Source: a bacterium
GTDB taxonomy: Bacteria; Pseudomonadota; Alphaproteobacteria; Micavibrionales; UBA2020
Assembly (NCBI GenBank): GCA_029945425.1
Contig: JAQSDV010000004.1
Span: 916,991-980,990, forward strand
Reading direction: 5' to 3'
DNA: 64,000 bases
The position numbers were made by a program, and so were the translations under genes. Positions within the stretch are counted from its first letter, which is position 1, and each line of letters starts with the position of its first letter. The notes under the pieces are model-generated. The model saw only the letters and a program-made list of their open reading frames with translations, ran no database searches and was not told the DNA's origin. Below are positions 46,144 to 55,497 of the stretch, in pieces.

Positions 46144-46922
46144 CAGGCCAGATGACCGCAAATCCCGTCCCCACGCCTGAAGCTGCCGCGCCTGCGATCC
46201 GCATCAGCGGCATCACGGCCGATTACGGTCAGGGCACGGTCATTGAAGATATCAGTTTCGACGTGCCTGCCGGCCAGACCTTCGGCCTCATCGGCCTCAA
46301 CGGCGTGGGCAAGACAACGCTGATCAAAATCATCCTCGGCCTCATGGAATCCTCGAAGGGTTCCGTCGAGCTGTTCGGCCGCAAGACGCTGGACGCCGAA
46401 TCGAAGGCGAAGATCGCCTACCTGCCCGAGAAATTCGAGCCGCCGCCTTTTCTGTCCGGCCTCGAATTCGTGAAATTTTCGCTTGCGCTCTATAAACGCC
46501 CCTTCAGCGAGGAAGCGGTGATGCAGGCCGCCGACCGCGTGTCGCTGACGCGCAAGGCGCTGAAGCGCCGCGTGAACACCTATTCCAAGGGCATGCGCCA
46601 GAAAACCGGCCTGATGGGCACCTGGCTCACCGGTTGCCCGCTCCTGATCCTCGACGAGCCGATGAGCGGCCTCGACCCGCTCGCGCGCGTGCTGGTGAAG
46701 GACGAGATCGCCGCCTGCCGCCGCGCGGGCATGACGGTCTTTTTATCGTCGCACATCCTGTCCGACATGGATGAAATCTGCGACAACATCGCTGTCATCC
46801 ATGACGGGCGCGTGAAATTCACGGGTACGCCCGCAGAATTGAAAACGAATGCGAAACAGGAATACCTGGAACGCGCATTCCTCAAAGTCATTGAAGGTTC
46901 AAAAAGGGTCTACGAATCATGA
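46140..46922 (+). CDS. ABC transporter ATP-binding protein within the pilus locus (PilH-like)
   Basis: 260 residues from the ATG at 46140, which overlaps the previous TGA. Walker A is GLNGVGKTTLIKI, the signature is divergent (YSKGMRQKTGL), Walker B is LLILDEPMSGLDPLARV, and the switch His is in FLSSHILSDMDEI. It has no permease gene next to it; the only free ABC-2-like permease is encoded 7 kb downstream at 53862, inside the same locus. Myxococcus xanthus needs an ABC transporter (PilGHI) for pilus assembly, so this is probably the equivalent of PilH. That equivalence is inference from context. Confidence 0.85.
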   Translation: MTGQMTANPVPTPEAAAPAIRISGITADYGQGTVIEDISFDVPAGQTFGLIGLNGVGKTTLIKIILGLMESSKGSVELFGRKTLDAESKAKIAYLPEKFEPPPFLSGLEFVKFSLALYKRPFSEEAVMQAADRVSLTRKALKRRVNTYSKGMRQKTGLMGTWLTGCPLLILDEPMSGLDPLARVLVKDEIAACRRAGMTVFLSSHILSDMDEICDNIAVIHDGRVKFTGTPAELKTNAKQEYLERAFLKVIEGSKRVYES

Positions 46923-48685
46923 AGCTCTTCGGCAAAAAAGATAAAAATGCAGCAGCTCCGGAACTTGCCGCCGACGATCTGGGCGACGTGGATACCGGTT
47001 TTGAGGAAATGGATGGCGCAAGCGCGCCGTCGCAGCCGCTCAGCGCACCGTCCCGCAACATTGGCGCAAGCGCAGGCGGCAGCCGCAAAAACCTTATGGT
47101 GCTTGGCTTGCTTGCCGTTGTGCTGGCAATCTGCGGCGGTTACTTCTGGTACATGGGCGAAAACGACAGCCAGCCGATACATGTAACGGCACAAACATCG
47201 CCCGCGATCGTTCCCGATACGCAGCCCCAGCCGGTCGCGGATGCGACCGCTGTCGCGCCGCCCGCGCCTGACGCGCTTGTCACGACGACGACCGTTGCCG
47301 TGAATGATCCTCTCGCCGCCCCCGCCCCGGTTGCTCCCGGTGCCCCCGTCGACCCCTTCGCGACGCCTGCGGCTGATGCCACGAGCACAACCACAACCAC
47401 GACCACCACCAGCACGAGCGATCCGCTTGCCGCTGATCCTGCCGCACCCCCTGCGGCTGATGCCACAACCACGACGACGACCACGACCACCACGAGCACG
47501 GCCGATCCGCTTGCCGCCGCGACCGTTCCTGTCGTTCCTGTCGATCCCGCAGCACCTGCCGCGCCGACGGATCCCGCTGTTGCTGCAGCCGTCCTCGGCG
47601 TGCCGCCTTCTTCGGACGACGCGACCGCCATTGCTGCCATCCCGGCTGTCGGCACGCCCGTCTCCGACATGCCCGATGAAATGGCGCCCGATATGGCGGT
47701 CGCCGCGACGCCGGCAACCCCCGACGGCATGCCGCCCCAACCCGGAGTCGCGCCTGCAGATGTCGCTGTGACGCCCGCACCCGGCGAAACCGCGCCCACC
47801 TGGGCCGTTCCCGGAACGGCCGCTGTGCCCGGCACAAGCAACCCTGCCGCCACGGCAAGTTCGCCGAACGAGGCGGAGCTTGCCATCGTGCAGCACGCCG
47901 ATGTCATCGACCAGCTGAGCCGCCCTGCGGATGGCGAAACCACCGTAACCACCCCCGCGGGCCCTGAAGGCGCAGGCGCGCCCTTTGACCCGAATGCGAC
48001 GAAAACGGTGAATCGCAACGCGATGAAAACCGTCGGTGAAATTCTCGAACAGCCGGGCATCGTGCGCGAACTCCCCTCCGGCTACATGACGATCCGCAAG
48101 GAAAGCGATGCCGGCAGCATCGACAGCCGTCTGACCTCCGCGCGTTCCGCGCTGGCGCAGGGCAACAACAGCGCCGCGCTGGAGCTGTTCGACGAACTGC
48201 ACAATGACTATCCGAAAGACAAGCGCATCCTGATGGGCCGCGCCATTTCGCTGCACAAGCTGGGGCAGAAGGATGAAGCGCTCGCCGCCTACGAAGCCGT
48301 GCTCAATCGCGACCCGAAGAACCTTGACGCGCTGAACAACATGCTGGGCCTGTTAAAGGAAAAAGATCCCCAGCTGGCGGTCGAGAAACTTCAGGAACTG
48401 CAGGCCGCCTATCCTTATTCGGGCGACATCACGGCACAGCTGGGCGTGGCCTATGCAAGCACCGGCCAATATGACCAGGCGTTGCGTTTCCTGAACCTTG
48501 CCGACGGCCTGAAACCCGGCTCGGCCTTTGTCCTCTACAACAAATCGGTGCTGCTCGACAAAATGGGCCGCACGCGCGAAGCGGCCCCGTTGTACCGCCT
48601 GATTCTGCGCATGGCGGCCGAGGGTGATATCGACCAGAACCTGCCGCTTGAATCGATCCGCCGCCGGTTGGCTGCGCTCCAGTAA
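46919..48685 (+). CDS. Bitopic TPR protein with long Thr/Pro/Ala linker
   Basis: 588 residues. A cytoplasmic N-terminus of about 57 residues and one membrane helix (58-78) are followed by a periplasmic low-complexity linker of about 280 residues rich in Pro, Ala and Thr. Tetratricopeptide-like repeats follow at about 400-588 (SALAQGNNSAALELFDELH, LHKLGQKDEALAAYEAVLNRDP, AYASTGQYDQALRFLNLADG). The architecture matches MshN of MSHA-type pilus systems. The linker could span the periplasm and peptidoglycan to place TPRs near the secretin. It overlaps the ABC ATPase gene by ATGA. Confidence 0.8.
   Translation: MKLFGKKDKNAAAPELAADDLGDVDTGFEEMDGASAPSQPLSAPSRNIGASAGGSRKNLMVLGLLAVVLAICGGYFWYMGENDSQPIHVTAQTSPAIVPDTQPQPVADATAVAPPAPDALVTTTTVAVNDPLAAPAPVAPGAPVDPFATPAADATSTTTTTTTTSTSDPLAADPAAPPAADATTTTTTTTTTSTADPLAAATVPVVPVDPAAPAAPTDPAVAAAVLGVPPSSDDATAIAAIPAVGTPVSDMPDEMAPDMAVAATPATPDGMPPQPGVAPADVAVTPAPGETAPTWAVPGTAAVPGTSNPAATASSPNEAELAIVQHADVIDQLSRPADGETTVTTPAGPEGAGAPFDPNATKTVNRNAMKTVGEILEQPGIVRELPSGYMTIRKESDAGSIDSRLTSARSALAQGNNSAALELFDELHNDYPKDKRILMGRAISLHKLGQKDEALAAYEAVLNRDPKNLDALNNMLGLLKEKDPQLAVEKLQELQAAYPYSGDITAQLGVAYASTGQYDQALRFLNLADGLKPGSAFVLYNKSVLLDKMGRTREAAPLYRLILRMAAEGDIDQNLPLESIRRRLAALQ
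47381..47520 (+). repeat. Thr-rich repeated tract in the TPR protein gene
   Basis: Two similar units encode ADAT followed by 8-10 Thr and then ST(S/A)DPLAA. The ACC/ACG/ACA-rich DNA is prone to length change by slippage. Confidence 0.75.
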
Positions 48686-48704
48686 ACCGGAAGGGCCAAG
48701 CGGG

Positions 48705-49514
48705 ATGTATGACGATATCCCGCTGCCGGACGGATTTTATCTTGCCGTCACGGCGTTCCTCGGGCTTGTGCTGGGCAGTTTTGCAACGGCGCTCGCCTAC
48801 CGCGTTCCGCGCGATATCTCGATCCTGAAAAAAACGCGTTCGGCCTGCACCAGCTGCGGTCGCAACCTGACTGCGCCTGACCTTGTGCCGCTGTTTTCGT
48901 GGATTGCCCTGCGTGGACGCTGCCGTGGCTGCGGCGCGAAAATCGGCTGGCAATACCCGCTGATCGAACTGGGCACGCTCTCCCTCTGCCTCGCCTTTTA
49001 CTTCCGCTTTGGGTTTCAGCCGCCGCAGATTTTCTTTTTCTTTGCGCTCGCGCCGATGGTGGCGGCAATCGTCGCGATCGATTTTGAATATAAAATCATT
49101 CCCGACAGCCTGAACCTCGCGATCCTGGGGGCGGGTATCGGCATGCTCGCGGGAAACGCCCTGCAATCGCCCGATGCCGTGGGTTTCATTGTGGCGAAAG
49201 GCGGGGAGGGGCTGGCGGCCGCCATATTATATGTGGCCGTTTCACTCGGCCTGCGGCAGGCGATCATGATCTGGCGCAAAAAAGACGCGCTGGGCTGGGG
49301 CGATGTGAAGTTTTTCGCCGTGGCGGGCTTCTGGCTGGGGCTGAATCCCGATTCCGCCGCCTATTTGATGCTGGTTGCGGGCCTTATCGGCATTTTTCTC
49401 GCGATTGTATGGCAAAAAATCAGGAAAGAAGCCGAATTCCCCTTCGGTCCCGCGATCCTGCTCGCTTTCATCGCGATGCTGCTCTGGCAGGGGCCGGTTT
49501 TTCTGTTGCAGTAA
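48705..49514 (+). CDS. pilD: Prepilin peptidase / N-methyltransferase (PilD/GspO)
   Basis: 269 residues from the ATG at 48705. GSFATALAYRVPR is the start of the methylase part. A zinc tetracysteine is at Cys48, Cys51, Cys73 and Cys76. The aspartyl peptidase pair is in VAIDFEYKIIPD and the GWGDVKFF loop (GxGD motif). Seven to eight membrane segments are visible. It should cleave the Gly|Phe/Tyr bonds of the five prepilins encoded downstream and methylate the new N-terminus. Confidence 0.95.
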   Translation: MYDDIPLPDGFYLAVTAFLGLVLGSFATALAYRVPRDISILKKTRSACTSCGRNLTAPDLVPLFSWIALRGRCRGCGAKIGWQYPLIELGTLSLCLAFYFRFGFQPPQIFFFFALAPMVAAIVAIDFEYKIIPDSLNLAILGAGIGMLAGNALQSPDAVGFIVAKGGEGLAAAILYVAVSLGLRQAIMIWRKKDALGWGDVKFFAVAGFWLGLNPDSAAYLMLVAGLIGIFLAIVWQKIRKEAEFPFGPAILLAFIAMLLWQGPVFLLQ

Positions 49515-49617
49515 AAGCGCGAATGCAAATATGGCAATCGAGAATTTACCGTTTATTCAATCTATTTAGGCTATCGTATGAAGGTGTGACGGCAGGCAAC
49601 GACCTGCCTTTATCGTC

Positions 49618-50850
49618 ATGGGCGAATGGGGGCCAATCGTGGACATTACCGAACTTTTGAAATTCACGCTCGATAGCAAGGGCTCGGACTTGCACCTTGC
49701 GGGTTCCAACCAGCCGATCGTGCGCATCGACGGCGACCTGCAGCGCATCAAGACCGATGTTTTAACCGCCGATGTCATCCGCGCGATGCTGTTTTCGGTG
49801 ATGACGGAAGAACAGCGTGCCGTTTACGAGCGTGACCTCGAGCACGACTTTGCAATTTCGCTGGGGCAGGACGCGCGTTTCCGCGTCAACGCCTTTACAA
49901 ACCGCCAGGGCTCCGCCGCCGTCTTCCGGGTCATTCCGACGAAAATTCCGACGATGGAGCAGCTTGACCTGCCGCCCGTCATCCGCCGCCTGGCCGAACT
50001 TGAAAAAGGCCTCGTGCTGGTGACCGGCCCGACAGGCTCCGGTAAATCCACGACGCTGGCGTCGATGATCAACCACATCAACGCGAAATACCCGTACCAC
50101 ATCCTGACTGTCGAAGATCCCGTCGAATTCTTCCACAATTCGAAAATGTCGCTCGTCAACCACCGCGAGGTGGGTAACGACACCAAATCATTCGGGCGCG
50201 CGCTGAAATCCGCCCTTCGTGAAGACCCTGACATCATCCTGGTGGGGGAGATGCGCGACCATGAAACGATCTCGCTCGCGCTGACGGCCGCGGAAACGGG
50301 CCACTTGGTCTTCGGAACACTGCACTCGAACACCGCCGCCAAAACCATCGACCGCGTCATCGACGTGTTCCCCGCAGCCGAGAAAGAAATGGTCCGCGCG
50401 ATGCTATCGTCATCGGTGCAGGGCATTATCGCGCAGTCGCTGCTGAAAAAGGCGGGCGGCGGCCGTGTCGCCGCGCACGAGATCATGGTCGGCACCAACG
50501 CAATCCGGAACCTGATCCGCGAAAACCAGCTGGCGCAGATTTATTCGATGATCCAGACCGGTTCGCGTTACGGCATGCAGACGATGGAGGATTCGGTCAA
50601 CGACCTTCTGATTTCCGGCCTCGTCACGCAGGAAGTCGCGGACGAAGTGTTGAAGGACGCAACCTCCATGCTGGAGGAGCCGTCGGGCGAGGGTGCCGCA
50701 GGCGGAGCGCATGGCGCCAAAGCGCCGCCACCCGCGCCGCAGAAAAAAGCCAACCCGCTGACAGGCGGCGCGAAGCCCGCAGCAGCAGCGCCCGCGAAAC
50801 CGCCGCCCATGACCGGAGATGACAAGCCTGAAGGAGGATATTCCTTTTGA
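49618..50850 (+). CDS. pilT: Pilus retraction ATPase PilT
   Basis: 410 residues. ELLKFTLDSKGSDLHLAGSNQP is the PilT N-terminal domain. Walker A is TGPTGSGKSTTLASM, the Asp box contains VEDPVEFFHNSK, Walker B is PDIILVGEMRDHET, and the His box is TGHLVFGTLHSNTA. AIRNLIRENQLAQIYSMIQTG matches the conserved 'AIRNLIRE-K--Q' region. A Pro/Ala/Lys-rich extension of about 55 residues follows the normal C-terminus, which is unusual. It depolymerises the pilus. The start could also be a GTG a few codons downstream (49639). Confidence 0.95.
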   Translation: MGEWGPIVDITELLKFTLDSKGSDLHLAGSNQPIVRIDGDLQRIKTDVLTADVIRAMLFSVMTEEQRAVYERDLEHDFAISLGQDARFRVNAFTNRQGSAAVFRVIPTKIPTMEQLDLPPVIRRLAELEKGLVLVTGPTGSGKSTTLASMINHINAKYPYHILTVEDPVEFFHNSKMSLVNHREVGNDTKSFGRALKSALREDPDIILVGEMRDHETISLALTAAETGHLVFGTLHSNTAAKTIDRVIDVFPAAEKEMVRAMLSSSVQGIIAQSLLKKAGGGRVAAHEIMVGTNAIRNLIRENQLAQIYSMIQTGSRYGMQTMEDSVNDLLISGLVTQEVADEVLKDATSMLEEPSGEGAAGGAHGAKAPPPAPQKKANPLTGGAKPAAAAPAKPPPMTGDDKPEGGYSF

Positions 50851-51968
50851 GCGGAGTCGCGATTTACGCCTATCTCAACGAGATGATACAAAAGCTGGCG
50901 ACGGACATTTACATCACTGTAGGTGTGCCGCCGATGTTGCGCGTAAACGGCGAACTGAATCCGCTGGGCGAACAGATCCTGCAGGAAGACGACGTGCAGG
51001 CGATGCTGAACGAGGTGCTGACCTCGCGCCAGCGCCGCGAATTCGATTCCAACATGGAACTGAACCTTGCCTTCGACATGGGCAAGGAAGGCCGTTTCCG
51101 CGTGAACGTGCTGCGCCAGCGCCAGCATACCGCGATGGTCATACGCCGCATCACCAGCACGATCCCGTCATTCGAGCAGCTGCGCCTGCCGAAAATCCTT
51201 GAAGCGCTCGCGATTGAAAAGCGCGGGCTCATCATGGTGTCGGGCGTGACCGCGTCCGGTAAATCGACGACGCTTGCGTCGATGATCGATTTCCGCAACC
51301 GCATCTATGGCGGCCACATCGTCACCATCGAAGACCCGATCGAATATTATCACGAGCATAAAAAAGGCGTCGTGACGCAGCGCGAGATCGGCATCGACAC
51401 GAACTCCTATCAGGTCGCGCTGAAGAACGCGCTGCGCCAGAAGCCCGACGTCATTCTGGTGGGCGAGGTGCGCGACCCCGAGGTCATGGAACAGACGATC
51501 ACCGCCGCCGAAACCGGTCACTTGTGCTTTGCGACGATCCACACGAACAACGCGTCCCAGGCGATCGAACGCATGATCAACTTCTTCCCCGAAGACCGCC
51601 AGCAGCAGATGCGAATCGCGCTCAGCCTCAACCTGCGCGCGATTATCGCGCAGCGTCTCGTGCGCTCGCTCGACGGCAGCATGGTTGTGGCGCTTGAAAT
51701 CCTCCTGAACGAAGCGCTCATCAAGGAATTGATCCTGAAGGGCGATACCGTGAAGGTTAAAGAAGTTATGGGTAATAATAACCCCGCCGGCATGGTGACT
51801 TTCGACCAGTCCATCTACAAGCTTTACACCGAAGGACTGATTTCGGACATGACTGCGATCGCCGAAGCCGATATTCCTGCAGATATGAAAATTCGCGTGC
51901 AGAACGCGAAAATCGGCAGCAAAGGCTCTGGCATGTCGAACATTGACACCTCAAAACTCTCTCTGTAA
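50847..51968 (+). CDS. pilU: PilT-like accessory retraction ATPase PilU
   Basis: 373 residues, starting at a TTG that overlaps the pilT stop (TTGA) with GAAGGAGG just upstream, so translation is coupled. LKLATD-type N-terminus (MIQKLATDIYITVGVPPML) is followed by a Walker A with an altered loop, SGVTASGKSTTLASM, then TIEDPIEYYHEHKKGVV, KPDVILVGEVRDPEV and TGHLCFATIHTNNA. The segment NFFPEDRQQQMRIALSLNLRAIIAQRLV is PilU/PilT-like. PilU helps PilT retract pilus under load. Confidence 0.92.
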   Translation: MSGVAIYAYLNEMIQKLATDIYITVGVPPMLRVNGELNPLGEQILQEDDVQAMLNEVLTSRQRREFDSNMELNLAFDMGKEGRFRVNVLRQRQHTAMVIRRITSTIPSFEQLRLPKILEALAIEKRGLIMVSGVTASGKSTTLASMIDFRNRIYGGHIVTIEDPIEYYHEHKKGVVTQREIGIDTNSYQVALKNALRQKPDVILVGEVRDPEVMEQTITAAETGHLCFATIHTNNASQAIERMINFFPEDRQQQMRIALSLNLRAIIAQRLVRSLDGSMVVALEILLNEALIKELILKGDTVKVKEVMGNNNPAGMVTFDQSIYKLYTEGLISDMTAIAEADIPADMKIRVQNAKIGSKGSGMSNIDTSKLSL

Positions 51969-52040
51969 GAATGTTTGATATCAAAACCATAGGCTGGTTT
52001 TGGGATTCAACATAATTATACAGAGTTAGGGCATCCTGAC

Positions 52041-53840
52041 ATGACTGGTCGTTTTTCTCGCCTCATCCGCATCTCCATTATTGCGGTCTCGCTCAGCCTC
52101 TCCGTTGCGAGCTGCGAGCTTGGCAAAAACCAACTGGTATATGACCGTTCGGCAGAAGCAGACCGCCAGAATTTCCGCGATATCATGGCGCCGATCCCGA
52201 CCGCTCCGAACACAGACGTCGCAACGCCTGAATTCCAGTCCGTTGTCTCTACGCCCGATGACCTGAAATTGCCGTCACCGCTCGTCACCGTGTCCGTGAA
52301 CCAGACAGTTTCCTTGCGCGACCTTTTGTACCAGCTGGCCGAGCAGGCGGAAATCGATCTTGAACTCGATCCGCAAATCCACGGCTCTATTATTTTCACG
52401 GCGAAAGACCGCCCCTTCGATCAGGTTGTCGATCGCATCTCCGAAATGGCCGGCCTGCGCTATAACTTCAACAACGGCGTGCTGCGCGTCGAACTCGACC
52501 GCCCCTATCTCAAAAATTATGACGTTGGCTTCCTGAACGTCGATCGCAAGGGCGACACCTCTATCAGCACGACGTCGTCGAGCTCCACCAGCACGACCAC
52601 CAACAAGGTGGAAGCTGATCTGTGGAAAGAGCTGAATGACGGCCTCGAGCAGGTTCTTGCCGCTTCCGATACCTATGTTTCGCTGGCGACGCTCAGCGAT
52701 CCCGTCGCGAGCGCGGTAAACCCCTTGCCCGCGCCTGTCGTGTCGGCTGACCCGAACGTTCCGCCGCCGCCGCCGCCGCTGCCGGGCTCGCCCGCCGTTG
52801 CGCCGATCCCCGCATCCGCGTCACCGACGCTCGCGATCACGACGCCAACGGGCGCGCCGCTGGTGCCGAGCCCGCCCTCGACCTTCCAGATCAGCGAGGC
52901 GACCGGCGTTGTTTCCATTTTCTCCAGCGAACGCCAGCATAAGGTCGTGAAGAAATTCCTGGCTGCGATGCGCAAGCGCGTTTCGACGCAGGTATTGATC
53001 GAAGCTAAAATCCTGCAAGTCGATCTCAGCGACGAATATGCGACCGGCATCGATTGGGGCGCGCTCAACCTGACCGGCCTGCTGCAAGTGAACGGCACGT
53101 TCCCGATCCCCAGCCTTTCATCGGCGCCGGCGTCCACCTTCGGCATCACGTTCAAACCGGGCAACGATTTCAACACCGCAGTTCAGGCGATCTCCCGCTT
53201 CGGAACGGTGCGTGCGCTGTCCAGCCCGCGCGTGACGGTGCTGAACAACCAGCCCGCGGTCGTGAACGTCACGCGTGACAACGTGTATTTCAACTTCCAG
53301 GCCACCACGACGCCGTCGACCACCGCCGGTGTCCAGCCGACCGTCTCGCTTTCGAGCGAACAGCGGAACGCGCCGGAGGGCGTGATCCTGAACGTTATCC
53401 CGATGGCGGATGTGGACACAGGGGAAATCACCCTGACCCTGCGCCCGACCATTTCCAAGGTCGTCAACCGCATCACCGATCCGACGCTGACGCTGCAGCT
53501 GGCGATCGTGGGCGTTCCTATTCCCGCGGGCCTGACCAACAACAACATCCCCGAACTGTCCGTGCAGGAAATCGACTCCATGCTGCACATGCAGTCGGGT
53601 CAGATGATGGCGATGGGCGGCCTGATGAAGGATGAAAACACCGTGCGCCAGGAAGGCGTGCCTGTGCTGGCTGACATGCCCTTCGTGGGCGGCTTGTTCC
53701 GCAGCCATGTCGACCTGATCCGCAAGTCCGAACTCGTCATCCTCGTGCGTGCGCATATCATCGCGGGCGAGAACATGGATGAAATGGAAAAGAAGCTTTA
53801 CAAGCGTCTTAGCCTCGACCGCCATCCGGGGCCGATGTAA
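52041..53840 (+). CDS. Outer-membrane lipoprotein secretin (MshL/PilQ/GspD family)
   Basis: 599 residues. The signal peptide has lipobox SVASC (Cys25), as in MshL. The STN/N0-like domain at about 85-150 is LRDLLYQLAEQAEIDLELD and FDQVVDRISEMAGLRY. A Ser/Thr tract and a Pro-rich linker lie at about 170-285. The secretin domain at about 320-580 has VLIEAKILQVDLSDEYATGIDW and RALSSPRVTVLNNQPAVVNV. The hallmark EITLTLRPTISKVV and the final LVILVRAHII close it. It forms the pore through which the pilus leaves the cell. Confidence 0.95.
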   Translation: MTGRFSRLIRISIIAVSLSLSVASCELGKNQLVYDRSAEADRQNFRDIMAPIPTAPNTDVATPEFQSVVSTPDDLKLPSPLVTVSVNQTVSLRDLLYQLAEQAEIDLELDPQIHGSIIFTAKDRPFDQVVDRISEMAGLRYNFNNGVLRVELDRPYLKNYDVGFLNVDRKGDTSISTTSSSSTSTTTNKVEADLWKELNDGLEQVLAASDTYVSLATLSDPVASAVNPLPAPVVSADPNVPPPPPPLPGSPAVAPIPASASPTLAITTPTGAPLVPSPPSTFQISEATGVVSIFSSERQHKVVKKFLAAMRKRVSTQVLIEAKILQVDLSDEYATGIDWGALNLTGLLQVNGTFPIPSLSSAPASTFGITFKPGNDFNTAVQAISRFGTVRALSSPRVTVLNNQPAVVNVTRDNVYFNFQATTTPSTTAGVQPTVSLSSEQRNAPEGVILNVIPMADVDTGEITLTLRPTISKVVNRITDPTLTLQLAIVGVPIPAGLTNNNIPELSVQEIDSMLHMQSGQMMAMGGLMKDENTVRQEGVPVLADMPFVGGLFRSHVDLIRKSELVILVRAHIIAGENMDEMEKKLYKRLSLDRHPGPM

Positions 53841-53861
53841 GGCAGAAAGTTTCACGCGCTC

Positions 53862-54683
53862 ATGATATCCGGACCGCTGATCAGGTTCATCCTCACGGCT
53901 GCGATCAGGGACAAGCTTATGCTTACCCTTGTGCTCATGATCGCGACCGGCGCGGCGATGGCGATTTTCCTTGGCGGCGCGACCATCACTGAAAAGGAAA
54001 GCTTCGCGCTTGTTTTCGGCGCAAGCGGGTTGCGTTTCCTGGGCGTGGTCGGGATCATCCTCTTTTGCTGCTTTTATACCCGCCGCGCCTTCGAGACGCG
54101 TGAGGTCGAATTCCTGCTCTCGCGGCCGATATCCCGCATGAATTTTCTGCTGAGCCATGCCACCGCCTTCATCGTGCTTGCGCTTTGCGTGGCGGCGGCG
54201 GTATGCGCCGCGGTATTCTTTCTCGGCAAGCCCAATCTGGGTGGATTTGCGCTTTGGGGGCTCAGCCTCGGGGTCGAATTTTCGATCATGGCGGTGGCGG
54301 CGCTTTTCTTTTCGATGGTGGTATCCAGCGCGTCCGGCTCCGCCCTTGCAACGCTCGGCCTTTACGTGCTTGCGCGGCTTATCGGCACATTGCTGGGCAT
54401 TGCCTATCAGGCGCCGGAAAACATGGCTTTTGCCGCCCTGAATAACGCCATGGAAATCATTTCCACGCTTGTCCCGCGCCTCGACCTTATGGGGCAGACG
54501 TCGTGGCTGGTGTACGGGCAGGAGGGTTCCGGCGGCATGGGCCTGACGGAAGAAGCCGGCCGTTACGTGCGCCAGATGCTCTCCGTGCTGGGAATCGCGG
54601 GCTTCATGATGGTGCAGGGCGTATTGAGCATTGCGCTTTTCATTTTTGCCGCCGCTTACGATTTCCTGCGCCGGGAATTCTGA
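53862..54683 (+). CDS. ABC-2-like permease within the pilus locus (PilI-like)
   Basis: 273 residues with six membrane helices (LMLTLVLMIATGAAMAIFLG, LRFLGVVGIILFCCFYTRRA, FIVLALCVAAAVCAAVFFLG, FSIMAVAALFFSMVVSSASG and a C-terminal VQGVLSIALFIFAAAYDF). FETREVEFLLSRPISR is a cytoplasmic coupling-helix-like segment, as in ABC-2 subunits. No ATPase gene adjoins it, and the orphan ATPase at 46140 is the likely partner. It follows the secretin gene by 21 nt and overlaps the next gene (TGATG). Confidence 0.75.
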   Translation: MISGPLIRFILTAAIRDKLMLTLVLMIATGAAMAIFLGGATITEKESFALVFGASGLRFLGVVGIILFCCFYTRRAFETREVEFLLSRPISRMNFLLSHATAFIVLALCVAAAVCAAVFFLGKPNLGGFALWGLSLGVEFSIMAVAALFFSMVVSSASGSALATLGLYVLARLIGTLLGIAYQAPENMAFAALNNAMEIISTLVPRLDLMGQTSWLVYGQEGSGGMGLTEEAGRYVRQMLSVLGIAGFMMVQGVLSIALFIFAAAYDFLRREF

Positions 54684-55468
54684 TGGAAGCCGGCCAAGTC
54701 AGGCAGCGCACGACTTTGCTTCTGGCGGCTGTGCTGGCCCTGAACCTGATTTTCTGGATGGGCGCCAAATTCATTTACGCGAAATGGGAAGGCGTACCGC
54801 CTGTGCCGGAGCGCAACGGCGCGGTGATGATGGCTTTGGGCGATCCGCAATTCGCCTATCGTCTTGGCGCGCTGACGCTGCAGAACCTCGGCGATTCCGG
54901 CGGCCGCGTGACGCCGATCCGCAGTTACAGCTACCCGCGTCTTGGCGCATGGTTCCACTTGCTCGACGAACTTGATCCTGCTTCCGACCATGTCCCGATG
55001 CTTGCCGCATATTATTTCGGCGGCACGCGTGTTCCCGCCGATGTCGCGGTCATCGTCGATTACCTGTCGCATGTGGGCGTGCGGCCGGTCGGCTCCAAAT
55101 GGCGCTGGCTGGTGCAGGCCGTGTTTCTGGCGCGCCACCGGCTGGGCGATCTTCAGCTGGCGCTGGATCTTGCTTACAAGTTGTCGAAAATGGAACTGCT
55201 CGACGATGCAATGCCCGCCTGGGCGCGGCAGATGCCCGCCTTCATCCTGAAGGAAAAGGGCGACCGCGAAGACGCGCGCAAGATCATGGCCGAACTTCTT
55301 GCAACCGGCAAAGGGCTGCACCCCAACGAAATTTCCTTTATGAAGGCTTATCTCACGGAACAACTCGGCGTGCCGCCGGACGAAGTTGACCGCCTCGTGC
55401 GCGCGCGCGGCGATGCCGGAAATAACGGCGAATACCGCCGCCCGTTGCCGGCGCCGGAACCTCAATAA
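54683..55468 (+). CDS. Bitopic periplasmic protein of the pilus locus, unknown function
   Basis: 261 residues. The N-terminal membrane helix (LLLAAVLALNLIFWMGAKFIYA) is followed by a helical periplasmic domain with a pattern like degenerate TPRs (DPQFAYRLGALTLQNLGDSG, QLALDLAYKLSKMELLDDAM, DREDARKIMAELLATG) and a Pro-rich tail. The start overlaps the permease stop, so it may be a third subunit of the ABC system, in the way PilG accompanies PilH and PilI in Myxococcus. No sequence family is recognised. Confidence 0.68.
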   Translation: MEAGQVRQRTTLLLAAVLALNLIFWMGAKFIYAKWEGVPPVPERNGAVMMALGDPQFAYRLGALTLQNLGDSGGRVTPIRSYSYPRLGAWFHLLDELDPASDHVPMLAAYYFGGTRVPADVAVIVDYLSHVGVRPVGSKWRWLVQAVFLARHRLGDLQLALDLAYKLSKMELLDDAMPAWARQMPAFILKEKGDREDARKIMAELLATGKGLHPNEISFMKAYLTEQLGVPPDEVDRLVRARGDAGNNGEYRRPLPAPEPQ

Positions 55469-55497
55469 TCCCGCAAGCCGGGCAGGGGGGGGGCTGA

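Noticed and set aside
46910..48256. 448-codon frame opposite the TPR protein gene
   Set aside because: It is Gly/Arg-rich low complexity produced by the Thr/Ala/Pro codons of the real gene.
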